64,000 bases of DNA from NCBI RefSeq assembly GCF_017464355.1, contig NZ_JAFUAG010000003.1, positions 62,001-126,000 of the forward strand. Direction: 5' to 3'. This document shows, one piece after another, positions 31,607 through 40,805 of this stretch (within the stretch, counting starts at the first letter, position 1; every line of letters starts with the position of its first letter). Position numbers and translations under genes: made by a program. The notes beneath the pieces were generated by a model. It worked only from the letters and a program-made list of their open reading frames with translations, was not told the DNA's origin and did not search any database. Origin of the DNA: Ruminococcus sp. Its GTDB lineage: Bacteria; Bacillota; Clostridia; Oscillospirales; Ruminococcaceae.

Positions 31607-32931
31607 AGAAGGCTATAGCATTTGCAGCAGCGGCGCTCCTGCTGGCAGGCTGCGGCAAGGAGATAGAACAGCACGATAAGGCGAAGGTCACTCTCCCCGA
31701 TGAGGTAACTGCTGCGGAAGACCTCACCCTCACCGATGATACACCTACCCCCGCGGAGGACAAGCCCGCCGTCACCGAAGCGCCGAAAAAGGAAGAAACT
31801 TCAAAGGCGGAAACAACTGCCAAAAAGAAAAAAGCAGACCCCGATGAGATAGACCTGGCCTGCATGACGAACGTGGAGGTCTACCAAAAAATAAAGCTCA
31901 GCGAGTTCATCATCGACAGCAACGCAAAGCTGAAAAACGGCGATGATATCCTGGATACGGAAGACCTGGGCGAGCATGAAGTCACCCTTGAGCTGGAGCT
32001 TGACGGGGGCGAGGCCGAGAAAAAGGTCAAGTATAACGTGGTGGATACCACACCGCCCGTGCTGCTGCTGGGGGACGATATCTCCGTGGCCGTGGGGGAC
32101 TGGTTCGATATCAACAGCTATATCAGCTATGCGGATAATTACGACCGTGCCCCGATACTGGAGGTCTACGGTGACGCCGATACTTCCTCCGCAGGCACCT
32201 ACCCTGTTGATATCGCCATCACCGACCGGAGCGGCAATACCCTGACGAAAACGCTCAATGTCAATGTATCCGACAATGCCTACGATGTCTACTATGACGA
32301 CAGCAGTATATATTTCAGCGACTTCGTCAGCAGGTATGCAGGTGAGGGCAGAGAGTTCGGCATAGATGTTTCCCGCTGGCAGGGAGATATAGATTTCGGC
32401 GCCGTTGCCGCTGAGGGCTGCAGCTTCGCCATTATCCGCATGGGCTACGGCGAGTTCGGCGGCGCAGACCTTGACGCCTGTTACTACGACAATATGTCGG
32501 GGGCTGTGAATGCAGGCCTTGATGTGGGAGTTTACTTCTATTCCACCGATACTACTGAGGAAGGCGCCCGTGCCACCGCAAGGCGCATAGTCGAAGAACT
32601 TGGCGGACAGCAGCTTGAATTCCCAGTGGCCTTTGACTGGGAGGAATTCCAGTGCTTCCAGAACTACGGCATGAACATACATGACCTCAGCCAGGTGTAT
32701 GAAGCTTTCTCCGATGAGCTGGAAAAGAACGGCTATGAGTCAATGCTTTACAGCAGCAAGAATTTCCTGGAGCTTTTCTGGGAGAACAGAAATGACCGCC
32801 CCGTCTGGCTGGCCCATTACGTCGAAGACACCACCTATGAGGGCGAATGGCTGCTGTGGCAGCGCTGCGGTACGGGACGTATCTCAGGTATAAACGGCGC
32901 GGTAGACCTTAACGTGCTGCAAAGGAAGTGA
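31603..32931 (+). CDS. GH25 lysozyme-type lipoprotein
   Basis: Membrane-anchored peptidoglycan hydrolase of 442 residues. The signal ends with the lipobox L-L-A-G-C17, then a Thr/Lys/Glu linker to about 80. An Ig-like DUF5011-type domain (about 90-220, with D-T-T-P-P-V and D-I-A-I-T-D-R-S-G-N) leads to a C-terminal GH25 N-acetylmuramidase (about 245-442). The GH25 part shows F-G-I-D-V-S-R-W-Q-G at its start, A-F-D-W-E-E for the catalytic pair and L-W-Q at the end. Overlaps the thioesterase gene by 4 bp and runs up to birA. Confidence 0.93.
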   Translation: MKKAIAFAAAALLLAGCGKEIEQHDKAKVTLPDEVTAAEDLTLTDDTPTPAEDKPAVTEAPKKEETSKAETTAKKKKADPDEIDLACMTNVEVYQKIKLSEFIIDSNAKLKNGDDILDTEDLGEHEVTLELELDGGEAEKKVKYNVVDTTPPVLLLGDDISVAVGDWFDINSYISYADNYDRAPILEVYGDADTSSAGTYPVDIAITDRSGNTLTKTLNVNVSDNAYDVYYDDSSIYFSDFVSRYAGEGREFGIDVSRWQGDIDFGAVAAEGCSFAIIRMGYGEFGGADLDACYYDNMSGAVNAGLDVGVYFYSTDTTEEGARATARRIVEELGGQQLEFPVAFDWEEFQCFQNYGMNIHDLSQVYEAFSDELEKNGYESMLYSSKNFLELFWENRNDRPVWLAHYVEDTTYEGEWLLWQRCGTGRISGINGAVDLNVLQRK

Positions 32932-32936
32932 CAGAG

Positions 32937-33908
32937 TTGACAGTAAAGGAAGAACTCATAAGACTTTTTGAACATAACAGGGGCAGCTACCTCTCGGGGG
33001 CTGAGATAGCCGACAAGCTGGGCTGTACCCGCGGTGCTGTGTGGAAAGCGGTGAAGAACCTGCAGAATGAGGGCTATACCATTTCCGCTGTGACCAACAA
33101 GGGCTACTGCCTTGAAGCCGCTGATGTGCTTTCGGCGGCGGGTATAGAAAAATATCTCGATGAGGGCTGCGGCGCAAAGCTTACGGTGTATAAGGAAACA
33201 GACTCCACCAACATCCGCCTGCGGGAGCTGGCCGCCGAGGGCGCCGAGGAAGGCACCGTGGTGGCCGCAGGTATGCAGACCAAAGGCAGGGGCAGGCTGG
33301 GCAGAAGCTTTTTCTCCCCAAGCGATACGGGGCTGTATCTCAGCATACTTATCCGCCCCGACATGACCGCCGCAGACGCTGTGCGCATAACCACCGCAGC
33401 CGCCGTGGCTGTGGCCGAGGCCGCCGAGGAAGTCAGCGGGCGCAGGGTGGATATAAAGTGGGTCAACGATGTCTACATGGAGGACAGAAAGATCTGCGGC
33501 ATACTGACAGAAGCCTCCTTCAGCCTTGAAAGCGGCGGGCTGGACTACGCTGTATGCGGCATAGGCATAAATGTCTGCCGACCCGAGGGCGGTTTCCCCG
33601 AGGAGATAAAGGACATAGCAGGCGAGGTGCTGAAAACCCCCGTGGAAGATGCCCGCAACCGCATGGCAGGCCTGGTGATATCAAAGTTCATGAAATATTA
33701 CCGCAGCCTTGGGGAAAACACTTTCCTCAAAGGCTACAGGCAAAGGCTCATCTGGCGGGGCGAGGATATAAACCTCATACGGGGCAGCGAGACCGTGCCC
33801 GCAAAACTCATTGACGTTGACGAGCAGTGCCGCCTGCTGGTGGAATACCCCGACGGCAGCCGCGGCACCATATCCAGCGGCGAGATAAGCATACGCAGAA
33901 GAAAATAA
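32937..33908 (+). CDS. birA: Biotin operon repressor / biotin-protein ligase
   Basis: Bifunctional BirA: joins biotin to carboxylase subunits and represses biotin genes. 323 residues with an N-terminal winged helix (S-G-A-E-I-A-D-K-L-G-C-T-R-G-A-V-W-K, about 17-55), the ligase core G-R-G-R-L-G-R-S-F and K-W-V-N-D-V, and a C-terminal SH3-like domain. TTG 32937 is chosen because AAGGAAG is about 9 nt upstream; a GTG at 32928 lies inside that site. It immediately follows the lysozyme gene. Confidence 0.94.
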   Translation: MTVKEELIRLFEHNRGSYLSGAEIADKLGCTRGAVWKAVKNLQNEGYTISAVTNKGYCLEAADVLSAAGIEKYLDEGCGAKLTVYKETDSTNIRLRELAAEGAEEGTVVAAGMQTKGRGRLGRSFFSPSDTGLYLSILIRPDMTAADAVRITTAAAVAVAEAAEEVSGRRVDIKWVNDVYMEDRKICGILTEASFSLESGGLDYAVCGIGINVCRPEGGFPEEIKDIAGEVLKTPVEDARNRMAGLVISKFMKYYRSLGENTFLKGYRQRLIWRGEDINLIRGSETVPAKLIDVDEQCRLLVEYPDGSRGTISSGEISIRRRK

Positions 33909-33986
33909 CATAGCAAAACTCACAGCTCAGCTGTTCTTTTTGGAGCGCCTTCCGCATATCTATAAAAGGTGTGCGGGGGTGATGAG

Positions 33987-34559
33987 TTGTTTTCTGTTAC
34001 GGTGAAAAGGGTGCGGCTGGGCATAGGCTTCAGCTTTCCCGCAGTGCTGGCGCTGGTGCTGCTGACAGGGGGCGCTGATACGGCACAGCTGCTCATAATG
34101 CTGCTGTGCAGTGCCCTGCACGAATGCGGACATCTGGCGGCTATGTTCATCTTCCGCCGCCGTCCCGAGGCTGTCACCCTCTACGGGGGCGGCATACGCA
34201 TAACCCCGCCCCGCGGGAGAATGGACAGCTTCGGCAGAGATATCACCGTGCTGCTGGCGGGGTGCGCCGTGAACTTCCTGCTGGCAGGGGCGGCATACCC
34301 TTATAAAGGCACGGGGGACTTTGTGCGTACAAACCTCTTCCTGGGCGTGTTCAACCTGCTGCCCTTCGGATATTTCGACGGCGGGCGGGTGCTGGAAATG
34401 CTCTGCGCAGGCAGGGCGGCAAAGACAGCACGGCTGGTGTTCTTCCTGCTGGGGGCGGCGTATATCGCCCTTACAGCCCTTTCGGGAAATGTCAGCCTGT
34501 CCTTTCTGGTGACGTTTTGTTTTATCGCCGCAGAGGAAATCTCGGCGGAAAAGGAGTGA
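33987..34559 (+). CDS. M50-family (SpoIVFB-like) membrane protease
   Basis: Site-2-type intramembrane zinc protease of 190 residues with about five hydrophobic segments. The zinc site is H45-E-C-G-H49 and the third ligand lies in N-L-L-P-F-G-Y-F-D131-G-G-R, as in SpoIVFB and related proteases that cut membrane-bound sigma or anti-sigma factors. It has no PDZ and no CBS domain. TTG 33987 follows the ribosome site GGGGG-TGA; the GTG at 33969 has none. A SpoIVFB role in sporulation is possible but its partners are not nearby. A short ACAGC/GCTGT hairpin with T-run (33922-33942) precedes it. Confidence 0.88.
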   Translation: MFSVTVKRVRLGIGFSFPAVLALVLLTGGADTAQLLIMLLCSALHECGHLAAMFIFRRRPEAVTLYGGGIRITPPRGRMDSFGRDITVLLAGCAVNFLLAGAAYPYKGTGDFVRTNLFLGVFNLLPFGYFDGGRVLEMLCAGRAAKTARLVFFLLGAAYIALTALSGNVSLSFLVTFCFIAAEEISAEKE

Positions 34560-34568
34560 AAGAACGAT

Positions 34569-35021
34569 ATGAGATCAAAGGAAAAAGGAGCACTCGGAAA
34601 AATGCGGTATATGCTGCGTTTCATACCTCCGTTGGCAGTGCTTGGCTACTGGATATATGAGCTGGAGCATCAAGCTTACGGCAATATGAGAAAGGTGATA
34701 TTCATAGCGGTGCTGATGGCGGCAGATGTTCTGGGCGCTGTGCTTATCGCAGACGACAGAAATTTCAGGAAAGGGTACCCGAAACGCTGGCTTTACATCA
34801 TCATTGATGCTTTGCTGTGTATGGGGGCGATGCTGCTGCTTGTGGTGACTCTCTCGGAGACGATGTTTGTTTTGTTCATCATCGTCATGCCGATATTGCT
34901 GATGCTGTTCAAACTGTACTACTTAGATAAGTGTGAAGTGGAGGGCAGAGGCTTCTGGGGAGTTTTGCTGACAGAACCCCTGCTGCATTACATGATGCTC
35001 TATCCGTTGTACAAGCTTTGA
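34569..35021 (+). CDS. Hypothetical four-span membrane protein
   Basis: Unrecognised membrane protein of up to 150 residues: a basic N-terminus and four hydrophobic segments (about 14-30, 40-60, 72-92 and 94-118), ending with a short amphipathic tail. It starts 9 bp after the protease gene. AAGGAG lies about 14 nt before ATG 34569. An in-frame ATG at 34602 has AAAGGAG 11 nt upstream and may be the true start. Co-transcription with the protease suggests an accessory role, but no evidence beyond position exists. Confidence 0.7.
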   Translation: MRSKEKGALGKMRYMLRFIPPLAVLGYWIYELEHQAYGNMRKVIFIAVLMAADVLGAVLIADDRNFRKGYPKRWLYIIIDALLCMGAMLLLVVTLSETMFVLFIIVMPILLMLFKLYYLDKCEVEGRGFWGVLLTEPLLHYMMLYPLYKL

Positions 35022-35075
35022 CGTATAGTCTGCGTGATAATTTACAAAAATGTCATAAAATCTTTTCTTCGGCTA

Positions 35076-35104
35076 TTGACAAGCGGGGGAAAAGGTGGTA
35101 TAAT
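35076..35104 (+). promoter_or_regulatory. Predicted promoter of the infC operon
   Basis: TTGACA (35076-35081), 17 bp, TATAAT (35099-35104): consensus at both boxes. Confidence 0.9.
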
Positions 35105-35111
35105 ACTTGGG

Positions 35112-35272
35112 TAAACAAAGCAGAACATTCCGTTCTCACCTTGGGCGCCTGCGGGCTGCAAAGAGGTAAACAGTGAATATTACGGCGGTGCGTAAAGCAC
35201 TGTGTTGTTGTGATATGCCACGGGTACGGAGTTTTCTGTGCCCGTTTAATTTTTATTTTGGAGGTGCTTGAC
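35112..35272 (+). promoter_or_regulatory. L20-type leader of infC-rpmI-rplT
   Basis: About 160 nt of leader ahead of the infC-rpmI-rplT order that carries the L20 autoregulatory leader in Firmicutes. It contains base-paired segments and ends in a terminator hairpin (35220-35258) just before the SD. Excess L20 binding a leader of this sort favours the terminator. Assignment rests on position and the terminator, not on a covariance match. Confidence 0.7.
35220..35258 (+). terminator. Attenuator terminator in the infC leader
   Basis: ACGGGTAC / GTGCCCGT stem enclosing GGAGTTTTCT, followed by TTTAATTTTTATTTT, 2 bp before the GGAGGT of infC. Confidence 0.85.
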
Positions 35273-35273
35273 T

Positions 35274-35792
35274 ATTAGCAACAAGGAACATCAGCTCAAC
35301 GAGGAGATCAGAGATAAGGAACTCAGGGTCATCGACGTTGACGGAACACAGCTGGGTATACTGAGCGCAGATGAAGCGCTGAAGATCGCATTTGAAAAGG
35401 ATCTGGATCTGGTTAAGATCGCTCCTCAGGCTACACCGCCTGTATGCAGGATCATGGACTACGGCAAATTCCAGTTCGAGCAGCAGAAGCGCGAAAAGGA
35501 AGCCAGAAAAAATCAGAAGGTCATCGAGATAAAGGAGATAAGAATGTCTTCCACTATCGATACCCACGATTTTGAAACAAAGGTCAACCAGGCAATAAAG
35601 TTCCTTAAGGGCGGAGATAAGCTGAAGGTATCAGTAAGGTTCCGCAAGCGTACCGTGGCACACCCCCAGTTCGGTGAAGAACTGCTGGTGAAGTTCAAGG
35701 AAGCTGTTTCCGAGGTGGGAGTTGTTGATAAGCCTTCCAAGATGGAAGGGCGCAGTCTTGTAATGTTCGTTGCGCCTAAAGCAGGCAAGTAA
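35274..35792 (+). CDS. infC: Translation initiation factor IF-3
   Basis: Binds the 30S subunit and checks start codons. 172 residues: the N-domain begins [12 protein letters not shown] with the E-L-R-V-I-D motif, a Lys-rich linker lies near 80, and the C-domain shows V-S-V-R-F-R-K-R and a late V-M-F-V-A-P-K. The start is AUU at 35274: GGAGGT (35260-35265) is 8 nt before it, while the in-frame TTG at 35268 is only 2 nt away. AUU is the known self-discriminating IF3 start. First gene of the rpmI-rplT operon. Confidence 0.96.
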   Translation: MSNKEHQLNEEIRDKELRVIDVDGTQLGILSADEALKIAFEKDLDLVKIAPQATPPVCRIMDYGKFQFEQQKREKEARKNQKVIEIKEIRMSSTIDTHDFETKVNQAIKFLKGGDKLKVSVRFRKRTVAHPQFGEELLVKFKEAVSEVGVVDKPSKMEGRSLVMFVAPKAGK

Positions 35793-35815
35793 TAATACTA
35801 AGGAGGATAAATCAA

Positions 35816-36016
35816 ATGCCTAAGATCAAGACACATTCGGGCGCTAAGAAGCGTTTCAGAGTAACAGGAACAGGCAAGGTAAAGTTCCAGCACGTTAACA
35901 AGAGACACAGACTCAATCAGAAGGATCACAAGAGAAAGAGAATTCTGAGAAATGCAGCTTACGCTGACGATACCAACATAGCAAACGTAAAGGCTCTGAT
36001 CCCTTACAAGAAGTAA
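35816..36016 (+). CDS. rpmI: 50S ribosomal protein L35
   Basis: 66-residue, strongly basic ribosomal protein beginning [13 protein letters not shown] with the family R-x-R-L-N-x-K-D-H-K-R-K-R pattern. Length is standard. AAGGAGG lies 8 nt before the ATG, 23 bp after infC. Middle gene of the IF3-L35-L20 operon controlled by the leader above. Confidence 0.98.
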   Translation: MPKIKTHSGAKKRFRVTGTGKVKFQHVNKRHRLNQKDHKRKRILRNAAYADDTNIANVKALIPYKK

Positions 36017-36068
36017 GACGAGTTGTAGGGAAGTAAAATTTTAGGAATAATACTGGGAGGTAATAACT

Positions 36069-36422
36069 ATGGCTCGTGTTAAGGGAGCAATGATGACTCG
36101 TAAGAGAAGAAATAAGACACTGAAGCTTGCCAAGGGCTACTTCGGTGCGAAGAGCAAGCATTTCAAGATGGCTAAGCAGGCCGTGATGAAGAGTGGCCAG
36201 TACGCTTACATCGGCAGAAAGCAGAAGAAGAGAGATTTCAGAAGACTCTGGATCACAAGAATTTCCGCAGCTTGCAAGATGAATGGCATTAACTACTCCA
36301 CATTCATGAACGGTGTTAACAAGGCAGGCATCAACCTGAACAGAAAGATGCTTTCCGAGATCGCTATCAGCGACCCCGCAGGCTTCACCGCTATCGTAGA
36401 GAAGGCTAAGGCTGCACTTTAA
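36069..36422 (+). CDS. rplT: 50S ribosomal protein L20
   Basis: 117-residue 23S-binding protein that starts [15 protein letters not shown] and contains the family [18 protein letters not shown]. In Firmicutes L20 also binds the operon leader and shuts down its own synthesis. GGGAGG precedes the ATG. Last gene of the operon, with a terminator 8 bp after the stop. Confidence 0.98.
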   Translation: MARVKGAMMTRKRRNKTLKLAKGYFGAKSKHFKMAKQAVMKSGQYAYIGRKQKKRDFRRLWITRISAACKMNGINYSTFMNGVNKAGINLNRKMLSEIAISDPAGFTAIVEKAKAAL

Positions 36423-36429
36423 TAGCAGA

Positions 36430-36470
36430 AAAACACGCAGGTCGGTAATCGGCCATGCGTGTTTTGTTCT
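36430..36470 (+). terminator. Rho-independent terminator after rplT
   Basis: AAAACACGCA / TGCGTGTTTT stem with a GC-rich 16-nt loop that also folds, and TTTTGTT at the end. Confidence 0.88.
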
Positions 36471-36575
36471 ATAATGAGGTCGGGAGAGCATTGTTAACGC
36501 TTTGTAATTTTTGTATAAATTGTTACAAAATTGTTGGTTTCGTTTGTGGAATATCACTGAGGGAGGCGCAGCAGC

Positions 36576-37391
36576 ATGGTCATAACATCGAAAGATAACC
36601 CGAAGATAAAACAGCTGGCGAAGCTGTATTCAAACCGCAGATATCGCCGTGAAACGGGGCTTTTCGTCATAGAGGGCATAAGGGGCTGCGTCGATGCTGT
36701 GCTTGATGATGTGGAGCATGGCGGGCTTATAAAGGTCGAGGCGGTCTACTACGTTGAGGGCACCTTCGATAATGAGTTTGAGTGGTTCCCCGAAAAGCTT
36801 GAAAAGCTGGGCGGGAACAGGATATTCACCATGACCCGTGAGATAGCCGGCAGGATAAGCGATACCGACAGCTGTCAGGGTATATTCGTGACGGCTAAGT
36901 GCATGGATAAGCCGTTCTCGGAGGAGGCGCTGAAAGCAGGGGGCAGATACCTGATACTTGATGAACTGCAGGACCCGGGCAATCTGGGAACGATGATACG
37001 CACCTCAGATGCCATGGGGCTGGACGGCATAGTGCTGTCAGGCAACTGCGTTGACCTCTACAATCCCAAGACAGTCAGGTCTGCGGTGGGCAGTATGCCC
37101 AGGGTGGATATCTTCGTGGAGAAGGACTTTGCGAAAGTCACCGATACCTTTGCGCTAAAGGGCATACCTACGGCCGCAGCGGTCATCGGGGGCGGCACCG
37201 ATGTGCTTGAGTATGACTTCACTGATGGCTGCGCTGTGGTCATCGGCAATGAGGGCAGAGGCCTTACGAAAGAACACGCAGATATGTGCAGCAGCAAAGT
37301 CACCATAAGTATGCACGGCCATATCGACTCGCTGAATGCGGCCACGGCTGCCACTATACTGCTGTGGGAAATGACAAGGCGGGGTGACTGA
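36576..37391 (+). CDS. TrmH/SpoU-family RNA methyltransferase
   Basis: 2'-O-ribose RNA methyltransferase with a C-terminal trefoil-knot SAM site, 271 residues. The N-terminal part (about 1-100) is the SpoU substrate-binding domain. The knot carries N-L-G-T-M-I-R-T-S-D-A near 133, G-N-E-G-R-G-L near 230 and S-L-N-A-A-T-A-A near 256. The target is probably a 23S rRNA or tRNA nucleotide; RlmB-type or the pleiotropic YsgA group are both possible. GGGAGGCG precedes the ATG. Confidence 0.93.
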   Translation: MVITSKDNPKIKQLAKLYSNRRYRRETGLFVIEGIRGCVDAVLDDVEHGGLIKVEAVYYVEGTFDNEFEWFPEKLEKLGGNRIFTMTREIAGRISDTDSCQGIFVTAKCMDKPFSEEALKAGGRYLILDELQDPGNLGTMIRTSDAMGLDGIVLSGNCVDLYNPKTVRSAVGSMPRVDIFVEKDFAKVTDTFALKGIPTAAAVIGGGTDVLEYDFTDGCAVVIGNEGRGLTKEHADMCSSKVTISMHGHIDSLNAATAATILLWEMTRRGD

Positions 37392-37392
37392 C

Positions 37393-38529
37393 TTGGATAA
37401 TAAAGCATACTGGCTGCTGGCCGAGCTCGTCTTCGGTATTGGCGGCAAAAGGCTGTGGGAATTTATCCCGAAAAACGGCGACCCCGAAGCGCTCTGCAAA
37501 GGCCTTGCAGGGGCTGAGGGCCTCACCGCAGGCGAAAGGGACAGGGCAGCCCACCTCAGGCTGAGCGATGCCGAAGCCCTGCTGAATGAAGCCTACGAGC
37601 TGGGGCAGAGCGTGACCTGCATAAGCGATGAGGATTTCCCCGAAAGGCTGAAAGACCTTGATGACTGCCCCGCAGTGCTGTTTTATCGGGGAGATATCGG
37701 GCTGGCCGCGGGAGATGTGCTGCATATGGTCGGCACACGCAAGCCCACAAAGTATACCGCATCACTGGTGCGGGTGCTGTGCCATGAACTTACCGTCAGG
37801 GACTTCGTGCTTTCGGGCGGTATGGCGGAGGGCGTGGATACCCGTGTCATCGAGGAGACCCTGTCGAGAGGCGGCAGGATCCTCAGCGTGCTGCCCTGTC
37901 CGCTGGAAGCCGATCATCCCAAGGATAACGGCGGGCTGAAAGAACGGCTGGCGGCGGAAGGTCTGGTCATCAGCGAACAGCCTCCCGAGAGCAAGGCACG
38001 CATGAACTTCCAGCGGCGCAACAAGCTGGCGGTGGCGCTGTCAAAGGCCGTTATAGTGGCAGAAGCCCATGAGGACAGCAAAGGCCTTGATAACTGTAAG
38101 CAGGCCGAAAGGCTGGGCAGACCGGTATTCGCGGTACCGCCCCATTTGCTGTACAGCAAGGAATATTTCGGCCAGCGGGACCTGCTGAGGGCAGGGGCTG
38201 AACCTCTGTTTGACGGCAGCGACATAGTCCGTGTGCTGACGGAACGGGGAGATATCCGCAAGGATACCCACGGCACAGGTGCGGCTGTGAGAACGGAGAA
38301 TGCTTCCGCAAAGACGGCGGCAAAAAGCCCCGAGCCTGTCTTTTCAAGAGAGCTTGCCCCCGAGGAAAAGGCCGTCACCGAACTTCTGAAAAAACACGGA
38401 TCCCTCACCCTGGAGGAGATATGCGAAGCAGGCGGAACATCTGCCTTCTATACCCTGCCCGTGATCACAGGGCTGGAGCTTGACGGCATACTGACCTCCA
38501 CCGACGAGGGAAAATACAAACTGAATTAA
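37393..38529 (+). CDS. dprA: DNA-processing protein DprA
   Basis: Rossmann-fold single-strand DNA-binding protein that loads RecA onto incoming DNA in transformation. 378 residues: the Rossmann core has V-G-T-R-K-P-T-x-Y near 115, S-G-G-M-A-E-G-V-D near 140 and N-F-Q-R-R-N-K near 205. A linker leads to a C-terminal winged-helix-like domain (about 315-378). TTG 37393 follows GGGGTGA by 5 nt; a GTG at 37384 in the same frame sits inside that site. It overlaps or abuts the methylase gene and precedes topA as in many Firmicutes. Confidence 0.95.
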   Translation: MDNKAYWLLAELVFGIGGKRLWEFIPKNGDPEALCKGLAGAEGLTAGERDRAAHLRLSDAEALLNEAYELGQSVTCISDEDFPERLKDLDDCPAVLFYRGDIGLAAGDVLHMVGTRKPTKYTASLVRVLCHELTVRDFVLSGGMAEGVDTRVIEETLSRGGRILSVLPCPLEADHPKDNGGLKERLAAEGLVISEQPPESKARMNFQRRNKLAVALSKAVIVAEAHEDSKGLDNCKQAERLGRPVFAVPPHLLYSKEYFGQRDLLRAGAEPLFDGSDIVRVLTERGDIRKDTHGTGAAVRTENASAKTAAKSPEPVFSRELAPEEKAVTELLKKHGSLTLEEICEAGGTSAFYTLPVITGLELDGILTSTDEGKYKLN

Positions 38530-38644
38530 TGATACATAGTTCATGGTCGGAACTTGTCGGGCGCATACAGCGCTCATCAAAAAAGCTGTATCCATCACGG
38601 GCTGTGTATTGTAAATTACAAATTGAAGAAACGGAGAGAAAATT

Positions 38645-40750
38645 TTGTCTGATCTGGTAATTGTTGAGTCGCCCCACAAGGCGAAAACTGTAAAGAGATA
38701 TCTTAGCGGGGATTACGAGGTCGTAGCTTCTATGGGACATCTGAGAGATCTGCCCAAGTCGAAGCTGGGTGTCGATATCGACAACGACTTTGAACCCCAG
38801 TATATAAACATCAAGGATAAGGAGAGCCTTATCAAGGAGATAAAGAAGAAAGCCAAAGCCAGCGACCATGTCTATCTGGCAGGAGACCCTGACCGCGAGG
38901 GAGAAGCCATAAGCTGGCACTTAGCCCAGCTGCTGGGTCTGGATATGAATGACAAGAACCGCGTGACCTTCAACGAGATCACAAAAAGCGGTATTGATGC
39001 GGGCATGAAAAGCCCCCGCACCATCGACCTCAACCTGGTCAATGCCCAGCAGGCAAGGCGCATACTGGACAGGATAGTGGGCTATAAGCTGTCGCCCTTT
39101 CTCTGGAGAAAGATAAGGCGTGGACTTTCCGCAGGCCGTGTGCAGTCGGTGGCTGTGAAGATGATATGCGACCGTGAGAACGAGATAAGAGCTTTCGTTT
39201 CTCAGGAATACTGGTCCATAGATGCCATGTTCACTGCAAAGTCGGGGAAGAAGCCCTTTGCCGCCAAGGTGGATACCGTTGACGGCAAGAAGCCCGAGCT
39301 GAAAAGCAAGGCCGATGCCGATGCTGTCCTTGACAGGCTGAAAGATGCCGAGTTCACTGTGGACAAGGTGAAAAAGAGCGTGCGCAAGAAAAATCCTGCC
39401 GCACCCTTCACCACATCTACCCTCCAGCAGGAAGCCTCCAGAAGACTGGGCTTCCAGGGCAGACGTACCATGAAAGCCGCCCAGGAGCTTTATGAAGGTC
39501 TTGATGTCAACGGCTACGGACAGACGGGTCTTATAACCTATATGCGTACCGACAGCCTGCGTATCTCCGATGAGGCAAGGGCTGCAGCCTACGACTTCAT
39601 CAAGGATAAGTACGGCGATGCCTATATACCCGAGAAGCCCCGTATCTACAAGACCAAGGGCAGCGCCCAGGACGCCCACGAAGCTATCAGGCCTACCAAC
39701 CCCGCTATCACCCCCGACCTTGTAAAGGCCAGCGGTGTCACCGGCGACCAGTACAAGCTCTATAAGCTCATCTGGGAAAGGTTCATAGCATCGCAGATGT
39801 CCAACTGCCTTATGGATACCATGTCGGTGGATATCGAAGCCAACGGCGTCATGTTCAAGGCTACAGGTTATTCGGTGAAGTTCGACGGCTTTACCGTGCT
39901 GTATGAGGAGAGCAAGGACGAGGAAGAGGAAAAGAAGAACGTGCTGCCCCCGCTGGTAAAGGGTGATAAGCTCACCGCCAAGGAGATACTGGGCAACCAG
40001 CACTTCACCCAGCCGCCCCCGAGGTATACCGAGGCCACGCTGGTAAAGGCCTTTGAAGAAACAGGCATAGGCAGACCTTCCACCTACGTTACTACCGTGA
40101 CTACTATCATCAACCGCAACTACGTTGAGCGTGACGGCAAGCAGCTCAAGCCCACCAGCCTGGGTGAAGTCACCAATGAGCTGATGAGCGAGCATTTCGA
40201 TAAGATAGTGGACGTCAAGTTCACAGCCAATATGGAGAAGAGCCTTGATGACGTCGAAAGCGGCAAGATAAGCTGGGTGAAGACTTTGCAGAAGTTCTAT
40301 AAGGAGTTTGACAGCGAGCTTTCCACCGCCGAAAAGGAAATGGAGGGCAAGCGTGTCAAGGTGCCCGATGAAGCCACCGATGAGGTCTGCGAGGTCTGCG
40401 GCAAGCCCATGGTCATAAAGATAGGCCGCTTCGGCAAGTTCATGGCCTGCTCGGGCTTCCCCGACTGCAAGAACACCAAACGCATAGTCCAGGAAACAGG
40501 CGGCGACTGCCCCTTCTGCGGAAAGAGAGTGCTGCTGAAAAAATCCAAAAAGGGCAAGAAGTATTACGGCTGCGAAAACAACCCCGAATGCAGCTTCATG
40601 ACCTGGGATATCCCCACCGAGGAGAAGTGCCCAAAGTGCGCAAGCACCCTGTTCCAGAAAGGCGGCAAGAACGGCATACTCATCTGCCATAAGCCCGACT
40701 GCGGATATCAGCGTAACCTTTCGGGTGAGAATGCAGGCGGTGAGGAATAG
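38645..40750 (+). CDS. topA: DNA topoisomerase I
   Basis: Type IA enzyme that relaxes negative supercoils, 701 residues. The TOPRIM domain opens V-I-V-E-S-P-H-K-A-K-T with D-P-D-R-E-G-E near 82. The catalytic tyrosine lies in L-I-T-Y-M-R-T-D-S near 298. Three C-terminal zinc ribbons follow (C-E-V-C, C-P-F-C and C-P-K-C repeats, about 580-695). The start is TTG 38645 after GGAGAG; no ATG fits the conserved N-terminus. The leader has an ATACAGC/GCTGTAT hairpin and a TTGTAAATTACAA palindrome (38609-38621). trmFO follows after 55 bp. Confidence 0.97.
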   Translation: MSDLVIVESPHKAKTVKRYLSGDYEVVASMGHLRDLPKSKLGVDIDNDFEPQYINIKDKESLIKEIKKKAKASDHVYLAGDPDREGEAISWHLAQLLGLDMNDKNRVTFNEITKSGIDAGMKSPRTIDLNLVNAQQARRILDRIVGYKLSPFLWRKIRRGLSAGRVQSVAVKMICDRENEIRAFVSQEYWSIDAMFTAKSGKKPFAAKVDTVDGKKPELKSKADADAVLDRLKDAEFTVDKVKKSVRKKNPAAPFTTSTLQQEASRRLGFQGRRTMKAAQELYEGLDVNGYGQTGLITYMRTDSLRISDEARAAAYDFIKDKYGDAYIPEKPRIYKTKGSAQDAHEAIRPTNPAITPDLVKASGVTGDQYKLYKLIWERFIASQMSNCLMDTMSVDIEANGVMFKATGYSVKFDGFTVLYEESKDEEEEKKNVLPPLVKGDKLTAKEILGNQHFTQPPPRYTEATLVKAFEETGIGRPSTYVTTVTTIINRNYVERDGKQLKPTSLGEVTNELMSEHFDKIVDVKFTANMEKSLDDVESGKISWVKTLQKFYKEFDSELSTAEKEMEGKRVKVPDEATDEVCEVCGKPMVIKIGRFGKFMACSGFPDCKNTKRIVQETGGDCPFCGKRVLLKKSKKGKKYYGCENNPECSFMTWDIPTEEKCPKCASTLFQKGGKNGILICHKPDCGYQRNLSGENAGGEE

Positions 40751-40805
40751 GCCATGATATGCTTGTCACGGCATAGCAAACTTCTGACAATGAGGAAACT
40801 GATAC

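Noticed and set aside
38921-40690. 589-codon open frame antisense to topA
   Set aside because: Same reason: topA is complete with all motifs and the antisense frame has no recognisable features.
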